Source: Phycisphaerales bacterium
GTDB taxonomy: Bacteria > Planctomycetota > Phycisphaerae > Phycisphaerales > UBA1924
Direction of reading: 5' to 3'
DNA: 39,700 nt
Assembly (NCBI GenBank): GCA_007693785.1
Contig: RECY01000018.1
Span: 1-39,700, forward strand
Position numbers and translations under genes: made by a program. The notes beneath the pieces were generated by a model. It was given only the letters and a program-made list of their open reading frames with translations, did not search any database and was not told where the DNA came from. This document shows, one piece after another, positions 28,677-36,573 of this stretch; the first letter of the stretch is position 1, and the number at the start of each line of letters is the position of its first letter.

Positions 28677-31352
28677 TCAGATCGAAGCGCCCTCGTTCGT
28701 GCCGGCGCGAGGCGGGGGCGCGATCTCGCCCCGGGCCGCGGCCTCGGCAAGCCGCTGCTTCTCACGCCGCACCAAATACGGCTTCAGATAAAACGCCCAC
28801 GGGATCCCGACCCCCATCATGATCCCCCCCAACGCGATCACGTGGATCCCCGGGTTGTTTCCCACGCCCAGGATCGTGAACATCGCGTACGGGCGTTCCA
28901 GCAGGCCCTGGTCGGCCAGAACCTGCGTCTCCTCCCAGTTCGCCCGGTCCCACCCCGCCTGACTGAACTTGTACTGATTCGGGCTCACCCCGGTCACCAG
29001 GCGGCGGAGCACGCCGACGACCGGGTTCGGCGCGTCGTACACGTTGTGTGGCGCCGTCAGCGGCGCGTTCAGCTTGGTCACGTGCTCGAACGCCTCGAAG
29101 TTCGCCCCCAAACCCGTGCGCACAAACCCGAACCGGTCCTCGACCGGCTCCACACGCACCATCGACTGGTAATCCCGCGGCGCGCCCCGGTGGTCGTACG
29201 CGATCATCTCGAAATCGACCAGCCGCAACTGAAACCCCGGGAGCGGGTGCTGGCGACGACCGACCGCGACGCGCACGCGACGACCGTCCGGCAGGTCGAA
29301 CCGACGCGCGTTCTCCTCGCCCTGCAAGCCCAGAAACCGCGTGAACGGCACCCAGCGCGTCTCCGACCACTCGCTCGCCGCCTCCCCCGGGCGACGACCG
29401 CGGATCGTCCCGGACACCTTGACCGCGAACATCGCCTGCTCGTGCGTCCCCGTGAACGAGCGGTCGCGTTCGCTCTCCGCCACCGGCACCGGGCGGTCAA
29501 ACGCCTCGGCGTGCGCCCAGTGCTCGCCCAGGCGAAAATCAATCAGCGGCACCGCGTCCCGCAGCACGCCGTCCTCCGGCAACGGGTCGAACACGCGCAC
29601 CCCGCCGTCCGGATCGCGCACGATCGCGCGCACACGCGTCCCGCCCTCGCCGGAGGTCACCTCGTCGAAATACACCCGCAGCCCCGAGTGCGGGACGTAC
29701 CCGAGCCGGATCGATGACTCGTCCGCCACGCGACGGCTCGGCGACGCCATCGCCGACGCGTCCGACGACTCGCCCGGGTCCAGCAGGTCCTGCGAGATCT
29801 CCGGGAACGCGTGGTACACCCACCGGTCGAACGTCTCCCCCGTCGGCGTCGTCACGCGCACGATCGCGACTTCCGTGCTCGCCCCGACGTACCCCTCGGT
29901 CACGATCGGGAACGGCGGCTCGGCGTGCAGCTCCTGCACCTCGATCCGGAAGCCCCCGAGCTGGACCGGCACCTCCGGAGCCGCCGGGATCACACGGCGC
30001 GTCGGACGCCCGCCCGCCTCCTCGCTCGGGATCTCGATCACCAGCATCGGGCCCGGGCCGGCCGGGTGGCGCTGGGCCAGGTCGCGCCAGCGCGAGGCGG
30101 GCATGTCCCGCGTCATCTCTAGCGCGATGATCTGGTTCGACGAGATCCGGTGCGCCGGGTCGTTCGCCAGCAGCGCAAACCGGAACACCGGCCCCTCCGG
30201 CACACGCCCGGACTCGTCCTCCAAGCGGCTTATCAGCTCGATCACCTGCAACGGGTTTGGACGGAAATCCGGCGCACGGTTCGGGCCCGTTGGCTCGGGC
30301 ACGCGCCGCCAGTCCCGCTCCGGAGCCGCGTACGGCGCGTACCCCACGATCTCGAACCGCAGGTCCTCGTCCACGATCAGGCGCACGCTCTCCGACGCGG
30401 GCACATCGGGCGCGCGCACGCGCAGGTCTCGCCCCGTTTCCTCGCGTCGGTCCAGCGTGCGCTCGGTCAACGCCCAGAGCGTCGCCGGCCCGTCGCCCTC
30501 GACCGACGGCACGCCCGCGTCGAGGTTGTACGCGTTGTACCGCGGCACGCCGGAGATCGGGCGCTGCTGCCAACCACGGAACTGATCGACGTACAACGCC
30601 ATGTGCGTGTTGTCGTAGAACGTCCGCTGCGCCGCGCCGAGCCCGGGGCGCCCCGCCGCCTCGTCGAATGAGCCCGCGATCAGGATCGTGTCGCCTTCTT
30701 TTTTCAGCGACTGGTAGTACACGCTCCCGAGCGCGATTGTCACGATCCCCGTGTGCACCGTCAGCACGCCGAGGTTCTTGAAGCAGAACTCGATGCGACG
30801 GAACGTCGCGATGACCATGTTGACGACGAACGCGAGCAGCAGCACCCGCATCGGCCACCAGGAGTAGAACTCCAGCTCGCTCATCTCAAAGCCCGGCAGG
30901 TGGCGGAGCGTGACCGACTCGTGGGAGGCCGCGAAGTCCGCGAAGAAGCGCACGCCCTCGCCCGTCGCGGGGTCAAAGTGCAGGCTCGGCCACGCGTACC
31001 GGTGCCAGAGCCAAGCCGCGACTGGCGTGAGGATCAGAAACGTCAGCACGGTGCACGCGAACGCCAGCCCGCGGCTGCGTGGCGCGATCAGCTTCCAAGC
31101 GACGCCCGATGGCACCGCCGCCAGCACCAGCACGCCCAGCAGCACCGTGCCGATGTAGACCGCCCACGTCGGGATCAGCGCGAGCAGCCCGATCGGCACG
31201 CTCGCGACGATGCCGTAGAGCGAGACGAGCACGAGCAGGATGACCGCCAACCAGATCGAGCTGAACGCCCGCAAGGTCCACTTCGCGGGCGCGGCCCACG
31301 CCGGGAAAAACCGGTCATCCCACGCCAAGCTGCGTCGCCACTTCGCGCTCAT
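28677..31352 (-). CDS. ResB-like cytochrome c maturation protein, very large
   Basis: An 891-residue ResB/Ccs1-like partner of CcsA. Membrane helices cluster near the N-terminus (about 28-65, 68-90, 95-115, then VLLLAFVVNMVIATF and NLGVLTVHTGIVTIALGSVY, where His may touch heme). A huge periplasmic region follows (about 230-830), and a final helix GIHVIALGGIMMGVGIPWAF leads to a basic cytoplasmic tail. Ordinary ResB is 450-550 residues, so the periplasmic part is roughly doubled. Assignment rests on this topology, the His-containing helices and the adjacent ccsA; the periplasmic part has no motif I recognise. ATG at 31352 has GGGGAG, spaced closely at 3 nt. Confidence 0.82.
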   Translation of the reverse strand: MSAKWRRSLAWDDRFFPAWAAPAKWTLRAFSSIWLAVILLVLVSLYGIVASVPIGLLALIPTWAVYIGTVLLGVLVLAAVPSGVAWKLIAPRSRGLAFACTVLTFLILTPVAAWLWHRYAWPSLHFDPATGEGVRFFADFAASHESVTLRHLPGFEMSELEFYSWWPMRVLLLAFVVNMVIATFRRIEFCFKNLGVLTVHTGIVTIALGSVYYQSLKKEGDTILIAGSFDEAAGRPGLGAAQRTFYDNTHMALYVDQFRGWQQRPISGVPRYNAYNLDAGVPSVEGDGPATLWALTERTLDRREETGRDLRVRAPDVPASESVRLIVDEDLRFEIVGYAPYAAPERDWRRVPEPTGPNRAPDFRPNPLQVIELISRLEDESGRVPEGPVFRFALLANDPAHRISSNQIIALEMTRDMPASRWRDLAQRHPAGPGPMLVIEIPSEEAGGRPTRRVIPAAPEVPVQLGGFRIEVQELHAEPPFPIVTEGYVGASTEVAIVRVTTPTGETFDRWVYHAFPEISQDLLDPGESSDASAMASPSRRVADESSIRLGYVPHSGLRVYFDEVTSGEGGTRVRAIVRDPDGGVRVFDPLPEDGVLRDAVPLIDFRLGEHWAHAEAFDRPVPVAESERDRSFTGTHEQAMFAVKVSGTIRGRRPGEAASEWSETRWVPFTRFLGLQGEENARRFDLPDGRRVRVAVGRRQHPLPGFQLRLVDFEMIAYDHRGAPRDYQSMVRVEPVEDRFGFVRTGLGANFEAFEHVTKLNAPLTAPHNVYDAPNPVVGVLRRLVTGVSPNQYKFSQAGWDRANWEETQVLADQGLLERPYAMFTILGVGNNPGIHVIALGGIMMGVGIPWAFYLKPYLVRREKQRLAEAAARGEIAPPPRAGTNEGASI

Positions 31353-31403
31353 GCACTCCCCGGAAAAACCACCCCCTCGGGATCGCCCAGATCCAAGTCG
31401 AAG

Positions 31404-31409
31404 ATCCTA
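31404..31409 (-). promoter_or_regulatory. Candidate -10 box (TAGGAT) of resB
   Basis: Minus strand GGCCTAGGATCTTCG, 51 nt before the resB ATG. It shares CTAGGATCTT with the spacer before the caa3 cluster. The tandem repeat at 31439-31476 lies 30-70 nt upstream, an activator-like position. Confidence 0.4.
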
Positions 31410-31438
31410 GGCCAAGCTTCGCCAAAGCCTCCAGCTAG

Positions 31439-31476
31439 ATTCCTGCAAAACAAGACCTATTCCCGTAAAACAGGAC
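31439..31476 (+). repeat. Tandem 18-bp direct repeat upstream of resB
   Basis: ATTCCTGCAAAACAAGAC (31439-31456) and ATTCCCGTAAAACAGGAC (31459-31476) agree at 15 of 18 positions, all three differences being transitions, with a 20-nt period. The A-rich core stands out from the GC-rich surroundings. Confidence 0.6.
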
Positions 31477-31486
31477 GCGTTCCCGC

Positions 31487-31512
31487 CCTTCCCCGCCCCC
31501 AGCGGGGGGAGG
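31487..31512. terminator. GC-rich hairpin in the resB spacer
   Basis: CCTTCCCCGC and GCGGGGGGAGG pair over at least 6 perfect base pairs plus wobble extensions around a 5-nt C-rich loop. Possible transcription end for the amidohydrolase unit; no T-tract. Confidence 0.3.
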
Positions 31513-31546
31513 TGTTGGCGCAGCCGACGGAAGCGGTCCGGGGACC

Positions 31547-31566
31547 TGGCCCGAGTCGCAGGGCCA
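31547..31566. other. Hairpin TGGCCC-N8-GGGCCA
   Basis: Perfect 6-bp stem with an 8-nt loop in the resB spacer. Function not evident. Confidence 0.3.
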
Positions 31567-31597
31567 AACCCGGATGTGCCCCGGACGTCTTCCGAGA

Positions 31598-31700
31598 GGT
31601 CCGTGCTCCGGGTGCTCTCTTCACCCTCTGACCACGCCCCGATCACCGACGCCCCACACCAGCCGGCTAAAAAGAAACTGGTGTGCTCGGAGCACGGACC
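31598..31700 (-). other. Nested inverted repeats, candidate structured RNA or attenuator
   Basis: Perfect 13-bp outer arms GGTCCGTGCTCCG (31598-31610) and CGGAGCACGGACC (31688-31700) enclose a perfect 8-bp inner stem CACACCAG (31655-31662) and CTGGTGTG (31678-31685). On the minus strand the outer arm can instead fold on itself as GTGCTCCGAGCAC, followed within 5 nt by TTTCTTTTT. Competing folds next to a T-tract are what an attenuator would show. It starts 33 nt after the amidohydrolase stop. It matches no tmRNA, RNase P or SRP RNA core that I can recognise. Confidence 0.5.
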
Positions 31701-31732
31701 GTGCGGGCAAGGTCAGTGGCCCATCGCCAAGA

Positions 31733-33172
31733 TCAGCAGCACGTCGTCGTTGGCAGCAATGCCACCTCGCTCTCGCCGCCCATAACGCTCGCCAGCGTGG
31801 CTCCCTCGGCCGCCACCACGCCGAGCATGCGCCCGCCGACGGTCCATCGGCACCGATCCTCGTCGATCCCCAGCGCCCGCGCCCCGCGTGTCGTACACAT
31901 CGCGAGCAGCGTGAGCGGGTCCGTGCCGTCGCGTGCGTGGAGGCGTCGGGCCTCGTCGAGCGGGGAGAGTCGGTCGGTGCCGGGCGGGCAGCTCACGAGG
32001 CTGTCGGTCCCGAGGCAGACGTTCACCCCGGCGTCGAGCATCGCGCGGTAGCGGTGGGGACCGAGGGCGTCGGGTGAGGCGAACGCGTCGCTGGAGCGCG
32101 GGCAGTAGGCGACGCTGACGCCGGCGCGCCGAAGCACGCCCAGCAACGCCTCCGGCTCGCGTCCTTCCCACTCTGGCGGGCAATCGTGAACGTGCGCGCA
32201 CAAGAACGGGCTCCCCCCCTCGGCCGCCGACACGAGCGCGCGTTCCATGTGCTCGATCGGGTGGCGCCCCCGCCCGACCTGGGCCGCCAGAGACTCGTCC
32301 CAGAGCCCGAGCGACTCCAGAAACGTCCGTTGCGCCCCTCGGGCGTGGGCGATCAGTTCCCGCTCGGCCAGGCTCTCCGCGAGGTGCGTCGCGAGGTGCA
32401 ACGCGGGTGAACCGGAGGCGTTCCAACGCGCCGCCTCGCCCGCCAGGGCGCGAAACGTGGGCTCCGCGACCGAGTACGGCGCGTGCGGCTGCAAGCCCAG
32501 GCGCACGCCCGCGTCCGGATCGATCCGGAACCCCGCCTCGTGCGCACGCCACAGGGCGGTCGCGGCTTCCAGCCCGCGGGCTTCCCCGCGACCGATGCCG
32601 AAGAACTCGACCTCGCTCACCCCCAGCAGCGGCCCGTCGGCGAGCGTCCGCCACGCCTCGAGGTTCGTCTGTCCGCCCGCGGCACCCGCCACATCCCCGA
32701 CGGCCGCCACCCCGCCGCGGATGGAAAGCTCGACCCCCAGACGAACCGACCACGCGATTGCGTCGGGCTGCGCGGGGCGTCCGAGGCGGACCATATCCAG
32801 CCAGGCGGCGAACGCGCTGGGGTCGGCGGGGTCGCTCGGCGGGCGCGGACCGAGGGCGGAAAGATCCAGGTGGGTATGGGCGTTGACGAACGCGGGGAGG
32901 AGGACCGAGCCCGGGCGGTCGATGGTTTGCCGTTGCTCGGGCGGGGTGTGCGCCCAGGCCTCATGGCGGTCGATTTCGTCCGCGGGCCCGATCGCGAGCA
33001 GCGTGCCGGGGCAGAAACGGTCGCGGTCGCGGGTGTCGAAGAGGGCGGCGACGGGGCCCGGGGCGTGGCGCGGGCCGCGATCGTCCCAGGCGCTCCCGCC
33101 CCGGATGCGCAGGATCCGCCGCTCCGGGGCGGGATCGGGCGTCCTGGGTGTGCGGGGTTGTGGCGGATTCAT
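31733..33172 (-). CDS. Amidohydrolase (TRZ/ATZ, chlorohydrolase/deaminase group)
   Basis: A 479-residue metal-dependent hydrolase of the amidohydrolase superfamily. The beta-barrel metal site is visible: NAHTHLDLS (His99, His101), LATHLAES (His, with the catalytic Glu nearby), the late His in CAHVHDCPPEW or SVAYCPRSS region, and CLGTDSLVS with the metal-binding Asp. This subgroup deaminates or dechlorinates cyclic compounds, including guanine, hydroxyatrazine and aminodeoxyfutalosine in menaquinone synthesis. The last would fit an organism whose ACIII uses menaquinol, but the sequence does not prove it. ATG at 33172 has GAGAGG 5 nt upstream. It is divergent from the OmpA-family gene. Confidence 0.85.
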   Translation of the reverse strand: MNPPQPRTPRTPDPAPERRILRIRGGSAWDDRGPRHAPGPVAALFDTRDRDRFCPGTLLAIGPADEIDRHEAWAHTPPEQRQTIDRPGSVLLPAFVNAHTHLDLSALGPRPPSDPADPSAFAAWLDMVRLGRPAQPDAIAWSVRLGVELSIRGGVAAVGDVAGAAGGQTNLEAWRTLADGPLLGVSEVEFFGIGRGEARGLEAATALWRAHEAGFRIDPDAGVRLGLQPHAPYSVAEPTFRALAGEAARWNASGSPALHLATHLAESLAERELIAHARGAQRTFLESLGLWDESLAAQVGRGRHPIEHMERALVSAAEGGSPFLCAHVHDCPPEWEGREPEALLGVLRRAGVSVAYCPRSSDAFASPDALGPHRYRAMLDAGVNVCLGTDSLVSCPPGTDRLSPLDEARRLHARDGTDPLTLLAMCTTRGARALGIDEDRCRWTVGGRMLGVVAAEGATLASVMGGESEVALLPTTTCC

Positions 33173-33351
33173 GGCAACCTCTCCGGGCGTCCGAAGATAC
33201 CGATGTTGCGGGGCGCGTCCCGTCGGGGGCGCGTATTCTGCTTGGAGCCGAGTCCTCGGCTCGCGCCGGCCGCGATGGACGCCGCCGGTGCCATCGTCGG
33301 GCCCGGAGACGCCCGGCGCTCGAACCACGCGGCATTCACGGAGGCCTTGCC

Positions 33352-34263
33352 ATGCAGATCCGATCCTCACGCTCCCGCCGGCTTCTGGCCGCGGCCACGA
33401 CCGTTCTCGCCGCCGGCACGCTGCTCGGCGGGTGTGTCAGCCAAGAAGCCTACGACAACCTCGCCGACACCAACCGCGGGCTCCAGAACCGCAACGCGGA
33501 GCTGGTCCGCGATGTCGAGGGCCAGGAGGCGATGATCCGCCAGTTCCAGGCGCAGCAGAACCGGACCGAGCAGGCGCTGGCCGAGCTCCGGCGCGAGAAC
33601 AGCGCCCTCCGCGGGACCGTCGGCGATCGCGAGCGGGCGCTGCGCGACTTCAACGAGCGCCTCGCGGGCGTGACCTTCGGCGAGCTGGACGCCGAGACGA
33701 GCCGGGCCCTCTCGCAGCTCGCGGCGGAGAACCCGGAGCTGATCACCTACGACCCGGACCGCGGGATGCTGCGGTTCGCGAGCGACCTGACCTTCGCTTC
33801 GGGCTCGGCCGAGCTGCGCGACACCGCCAAGAGCGGGCTGGCCGCCCTTGCCCGCGTCCTCCAGACCGCCGCCGGCGCGCAGTATGAGATCCACGTCGTC
33901 GGGCACACCGACGCGCAGCGGATGGCGAACCCCGCGACGATCCGCCGTCACGGGAGCAACATCGGCCTCAGCGCCAACCGCGCGATCTCCGTCCGCGACG
34001 AGCTCGTCTCCCTCGGCGTCGAAGGACGCAAGATCATGGTCGCCGGCTGGGGCGAGTTCCGCCCCGTCGCCCCGAGCGGCCCCGGTGGCGCGACCCCCGC
34101 CAACCGGCGCGTCGAGATCCTGCTCACCCGCGCCAGTTCCGCCGGCGCCGAGTTCCAGCCCAGCGAGGGCGGGAGCGCGGCCCCGAGCGGCGGGCGCGGC
34201 ACCAGCGGCGTCGGGGTCGATCGCCAGGCGCCCCCCACGCGTCAGGACGCCGGGGGCAAGTAA
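33352..34263 (+). CDS. OmpA-family outer membrane lipoprotein with coiled coil
   Basis: A 303-residue lipoprotein: a signal peptide ending in the lipobox LLGGC (Cys28), a long coiled coil (about 35-105, rich in Asn, Gln, Glu and Arg), and a C-terminal OmpA peptidoglycan-binding domain (about 135-265). The domain shows LTFASGSAELRDTA, IHVVGHTDAQRM, GLSANRAISVRDELVSLGV and NRRVEILL, where the Asp and Arg of the last two bind diaminopimelate. The tail is Ser/Gly-rich. It probably links an outer layer to peptidoglycan, like Pal or the TolR-side OmpA lipoproteins. ATG at 33352 has GGAGG 7 nt upstream. A good terminator follows. Confidence 0.92.
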   Translation: MQIRSSRSRRLLAAATTVLAAGTLLGGCVSQEAYDNLADTNRGLQNRNAELVRDVEGQEAMIRQFQAQQNRTEQALAELRRENSALRGTVGDRERALRDFNERLAGVTFGELDAETSRALSQLAAENPELITYDPDRGMLRFASDLTFASGSAELRDTAKSGLAALARVLQTAAGAQYEIHVVGHTDAQRMANPATIRRHGSNIGLSANRAISVRDELVSLGVEGRKIMVAGWGEFRPVAPSGPGGATPANRRVEILLTRASSAGAEFQPSEGGSAAPSGGRGTSGVGVDRQAPPTRQDAGGK

Positions 34264-34313
34264 GCCCGCAAAGCTCCGAAACACGTTCGCAGCCAACACC
34301 GCACGCCTCGGCC

Positions 34314-34336
34314 ACACGCCGGGGCGTGTTTTCTTT
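34314..34336 (+). terminator. Intrinsic terminator after the OmpA-family gene
   Basis: ACACGCC-GG-GGCGTGT followed by TTTCTTT: a 6-7 bp GC stem and a T-rich run, 50 nt after the stop codon, in the convergent gap before polX. It is the clearest intrinsic terminator in the window. Confidence 0.75.
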
Positions 34337-34389
34337 GCGGCGTTCTTCCGCCCGGGTCACGCGGGACCGTCCGGCTCGCGCGGCGGAGA

Positions 34390-36201
34390 TTACGAGCGTT
34401 TGCTTCGCACCCACGCGCGGAGCTGGGCGCGGGTCATCGCGTTGACGCAGAGGTCTTTGGGGAGCCACCCGCGCCGGGCGGTCAGGACGCCGTAGCGGAG
34501 GTTGTCAAAGTCGGCGGGGGCGTGGACGTCGCAATCGATCGCGATCTTCACGCCGGCCTCGCCCGCCGCCCGCACGTGCGTGTCCCGCAGATCCAAGCGC
34601 ATCCAGTGGGCGTTGATCTCGAGCGCGACGTCGTGCTCTTTCGCCGCGGCGAACAGCTCGCCCATCGCCGGCTCCAGCCCGGCACGCCGACCGATCAGGC
34701 GCCCCGTCGGGTGACCGATGACGTGGACGAGCGGGTGCTCGATCGCGCGGAGGAGGCGTTTGGTCGCGGTTTTGGTGTCCTGGCTGAGGGCGGCGTGGGG
34801 GCTGGCGACGATGAAGTCGAGGGCCGCGAGCACGTCGTCGTCGTAGTCCAGCGAGCCGTCGGCCAGGATGTCCACCTCGCTCCCGCAGAGCACGTCGATC
34901 TCGACGCCGTCCGCGTCGAGCTGCTCGTGCAGGCGTTCGATCTCGGCTCGCTGCTTCTTCAAGCGTTCGGGCGAGAGCCCGTTCGCGACGGTGGCGCTCT
35001 TGCTGTGATCGGTGACGGCGATCGTGTGAAAGCCGCGTTCGTGCGCGCGCCGCACGAGCTCGGCGAGCGCCATCTCCCCGTCGCTCTCGGTCGTGTGCGC
35101 GTGCAGCTCGGCCTTGATGTCCTCCAGCTCGATCACGCCCGGAAGATCAGCGTCCAGCTCCCCACGGTCCTCGCGCAGCTCGGGCGGAACCACCGCGACG
35201 CCGAGTTTCTTATAGATCTCGCCTTCGGTCTTGCCGGCGACCGGCTTCACACCCCGCGACTGCGGCGAGCCCTCGCTCTTCCCGTCGTCCGGGAAGAGGC
35301 CGTACTCGTTGAGCGTGAGCTTCTGCTTCTGTGCCCGCTCGCGGAGGGCGACGTTGTGGGCCTTGGAGCCGGTGAAGTACATCAGCGCCGCGCCGAAGCT
35401 CTCGCCCGGCACCGTCCGCAGATCGACCTGCACCGTCGGGCCCGTCGCCTCCTCGTGCCCTTTCCATCGCCCGAAATTGCGCTCGAGCGAAACGCGCACG
35501 CTCGTCTTGGTCTCGCCGCTCCCGACGACGTCTACGACGCCTTCGCGCAGCGCCTTGTGCGCACGGGCCGCGGCCTCATCGTTCTCGACACACGCCAGGA
35601 TGTCGATATCCCCGATCGTCTCAACGCCGCGGCGCAGGCTCCCGGCGAACTCGGCCTGCGCCACGCCCTCGACCTCGCGCAGCATCGCGACCAGGCGCTC
35701 CGCGACCGGCATCGCGACGCCGATCGGGAGGCGCGAGCCGCCGGATTCCAGGAACTTCAGGCTCGCCTTGATCCGCTCGACGCTCTTGGCCCCCATCCGC
35801 GGGAGCTGCGTGACCGAGCCGTCGTCGAGCGCCCGCTGCAGGCTCGCGAGGTCGGTCACGCCGAGCTGCTCCCACATCGCCTTGACGGTCTTCGGCCCGA
35901 CGCCGGGCACGCTCAGCACGTCCAGCAACCCCGCCGGCACCTTGGCGCGAAGCTCCGCGTGCTCGCCGATGTCGCCGGTCTCGACAAACTCTGCGATCTT
36001 GTCGGCCTGCTTCGCCCCGATCCCGTCCAGCGCCAAGAGACGCTCGCGGTCCGACGCCAGCTCGCCGACGTCTCCGGGAAGATCGCGGATCACCCGGGCC
36101 GCCTTCTCGTGGGCGATCACGCGGAACTTGTTCGCCCCGAGCAGCTCGAGCATCTGCCCGATCTCTTCAAACTTCGCCGCCAGACGCTCATTCATCGACA
36201 T
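34390..36201 (-). CDS. polX: DNA polymerase X family with PHP domain
   Basis: A 603-residue bacterial PolX, a gap-filling polymerase in base-excision repair with a C-terminal PHP 3'-5' exonuclease/AP endonuclease. The 8-kDa and fingers regions carry helix-hairpin-helix motifs (LDGIGAKQADKI near 60, VPGVGPKTVKAM near 100). The palm holds GSLRRGVETIGDIDIL with catalytic Asp198 and Asp200, and Asp260 in VQVDLR. The PHP domain begins near 363 with AELHAHTTESDGE (His367, His369), then GHPTGRLIG, LEINAH and IDCDVHAP, so all metal sites look intact. ATG at 36201 has no Shine-Dalgarno, only TAGCAT 5 nt upstream; an ATG two codons later is possible. Confidence 0.94.
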   Translation of the reverse strand: MSMNERLAAKFEEIGQMLELLGANKFRVIAHEKAARVIRDLPGDVGELASDRERLLALDGIGAKQADKIAEFVETGDIGEHAELRAKVPAGLLDVLSVPGVGPKTVKAMWEQLGVTDLASLQRALDDGSVTQLPRMGAKSVERIKASLKFLESGGSRLPIGVAMPVAERLVAMLREVEGVAQAEFAGSLRRGVETIGDIDILACVENDEAAARAHKALREGVVDVVGSGETKTSVRVSLERNFGRWKGHEEATGPTVQVDLRTVPGESFGAALMYFTGSKAHNVALRERAQKQKLTLNEYGLFPDDGKSEGSPQSRGVKPVAGKTEGEIYKKLGVAVVPPELREDRGELDADLPGVIELEDIKAELHAHTTESDGEMALAELVRRAHERGFHTIAVTDHSKSATVANGLSPERLKKQRAEIERLHEQLDADGVEIDVLCGSEVDILADGSLDYDDDVLAALDFIVASPHAALSQDTKTATKRLLRAIEHPLVHVIGHPTGRLIGRRAGLEPAMGELFAAAKEHDVALEINAHWMRLDLRDTHVRAAGEAGVKIAIDCDVHAPADFDNLRYGVLTARRGWLPKDLCVNAMTRAQLRAWVRSKRS

Positions 36202-36206
36202 GCCGG

Positions 36207-36212
36207 ATGCTA
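36207..36212 (-). promoter_or_regulatory. Candidate leaderless -10 box of polX
   Basis: TAGCAT on the minus strand, 5 nt before the polX ATG, with no ribosome-binding site in between. Compatible with a leaderless message. Confidence 0.3.
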
Positions 36213-36282
36213 CCCCGGGCGTCCGGCGAAGCCGCGGGCGTATCGAGGGATTGGCGTGCATGGACGGTTGCGGACCGCTCCC

Positions 36283-36573
36283 TCACGGTCGTGGCTCGTG
36301 AGCTGTCTCGCTCGCCGGTTTCCCCGGCTTCATCTCTACGCTCGCCGGCTCATCGCCGTAGGTGTCGATGATCTGGTGCTCGATCGCCTCCACGAGGGCC
36401 TCGCGTTCGGCTTCTGGGACGAGCATGAGGGCGGCGACCCATCGGCGGCCCAGTTCGAGCTGCCCGGGGCGGAGCAGGTCAGTCAGCAGGCGGAGGTGGT
36501 CGCCGGGCGACAACCCTGGCGATCCGGTCGATCCGCCCTCGGGCCGCCACATCGCTTTGGACCGCTCGCCCAT
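36283..36573 (-). CDS. Hypothetical 96-residue protein overlapping the HTH regulator gene
   Basis: A small soluble protein with predicted helices (HLRLLTDLLRPGQLELGRRW, then AEREALVEAIEHQIIDTYG) that I do not recognise. Its start lies inside the preceding regulator gene, in another frame, with a 95-nt overlap. GGGGAG sits 4 nt before the ATG at 36573, which makes the overlap credible rather than a shadow frame. A later in-frame ATG at 36552 would shorten the overlap. Its partner is probably the regulator upstream, as with many two-gene regulatory pairs; this is inferred only from the overlap. Confidence 0.65.
   Translation of the reverse strand: MGERSKAMWRPEGGSTGSPGLSPGDHLRLLTDLLRPGQLELGRRWVAALMLVPEAEREALVEAIEHQIIDTYGDEPASVEMKPGKPASETAHEPRP

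Larger units (their letters stand above)
31353..31732. other. Long structured spacer upstream of resB
   Basis: 380 nt with no convincing gene; an 80-codon minus-strand frame at 31407-31646 has no recognisable content. It holds, in minus-strand order from the amidohydrolase stop: nested inverted repeats (31598-31700), hairpins at 31547-31566 and 31487-31512, a tandem 18-bp repeat (31439-31476), and a TAGGAT box (31404-31409). It probably contains the end of the amidohydrolase transcript and the promoter of resB-ccsA; a small RNA is possible. Confidence 0.5.

Noticed and set aside
31407-31646. 80-codon minus-strand frame in the resB spacer
   Set aside because: No recognisable content and it overlaps the structured repeats; the stems explain the region better.
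31353-31732. Possible tmRNA, RNase P RNA or SRP RNA gene in the 380-nt spacer
   Set aside because: I see none of the conserved cores: no tmRNA 5' end or tag frame, no RNase P GAGGAAAGUCC core, no SRP GGAA-loop helix in context.
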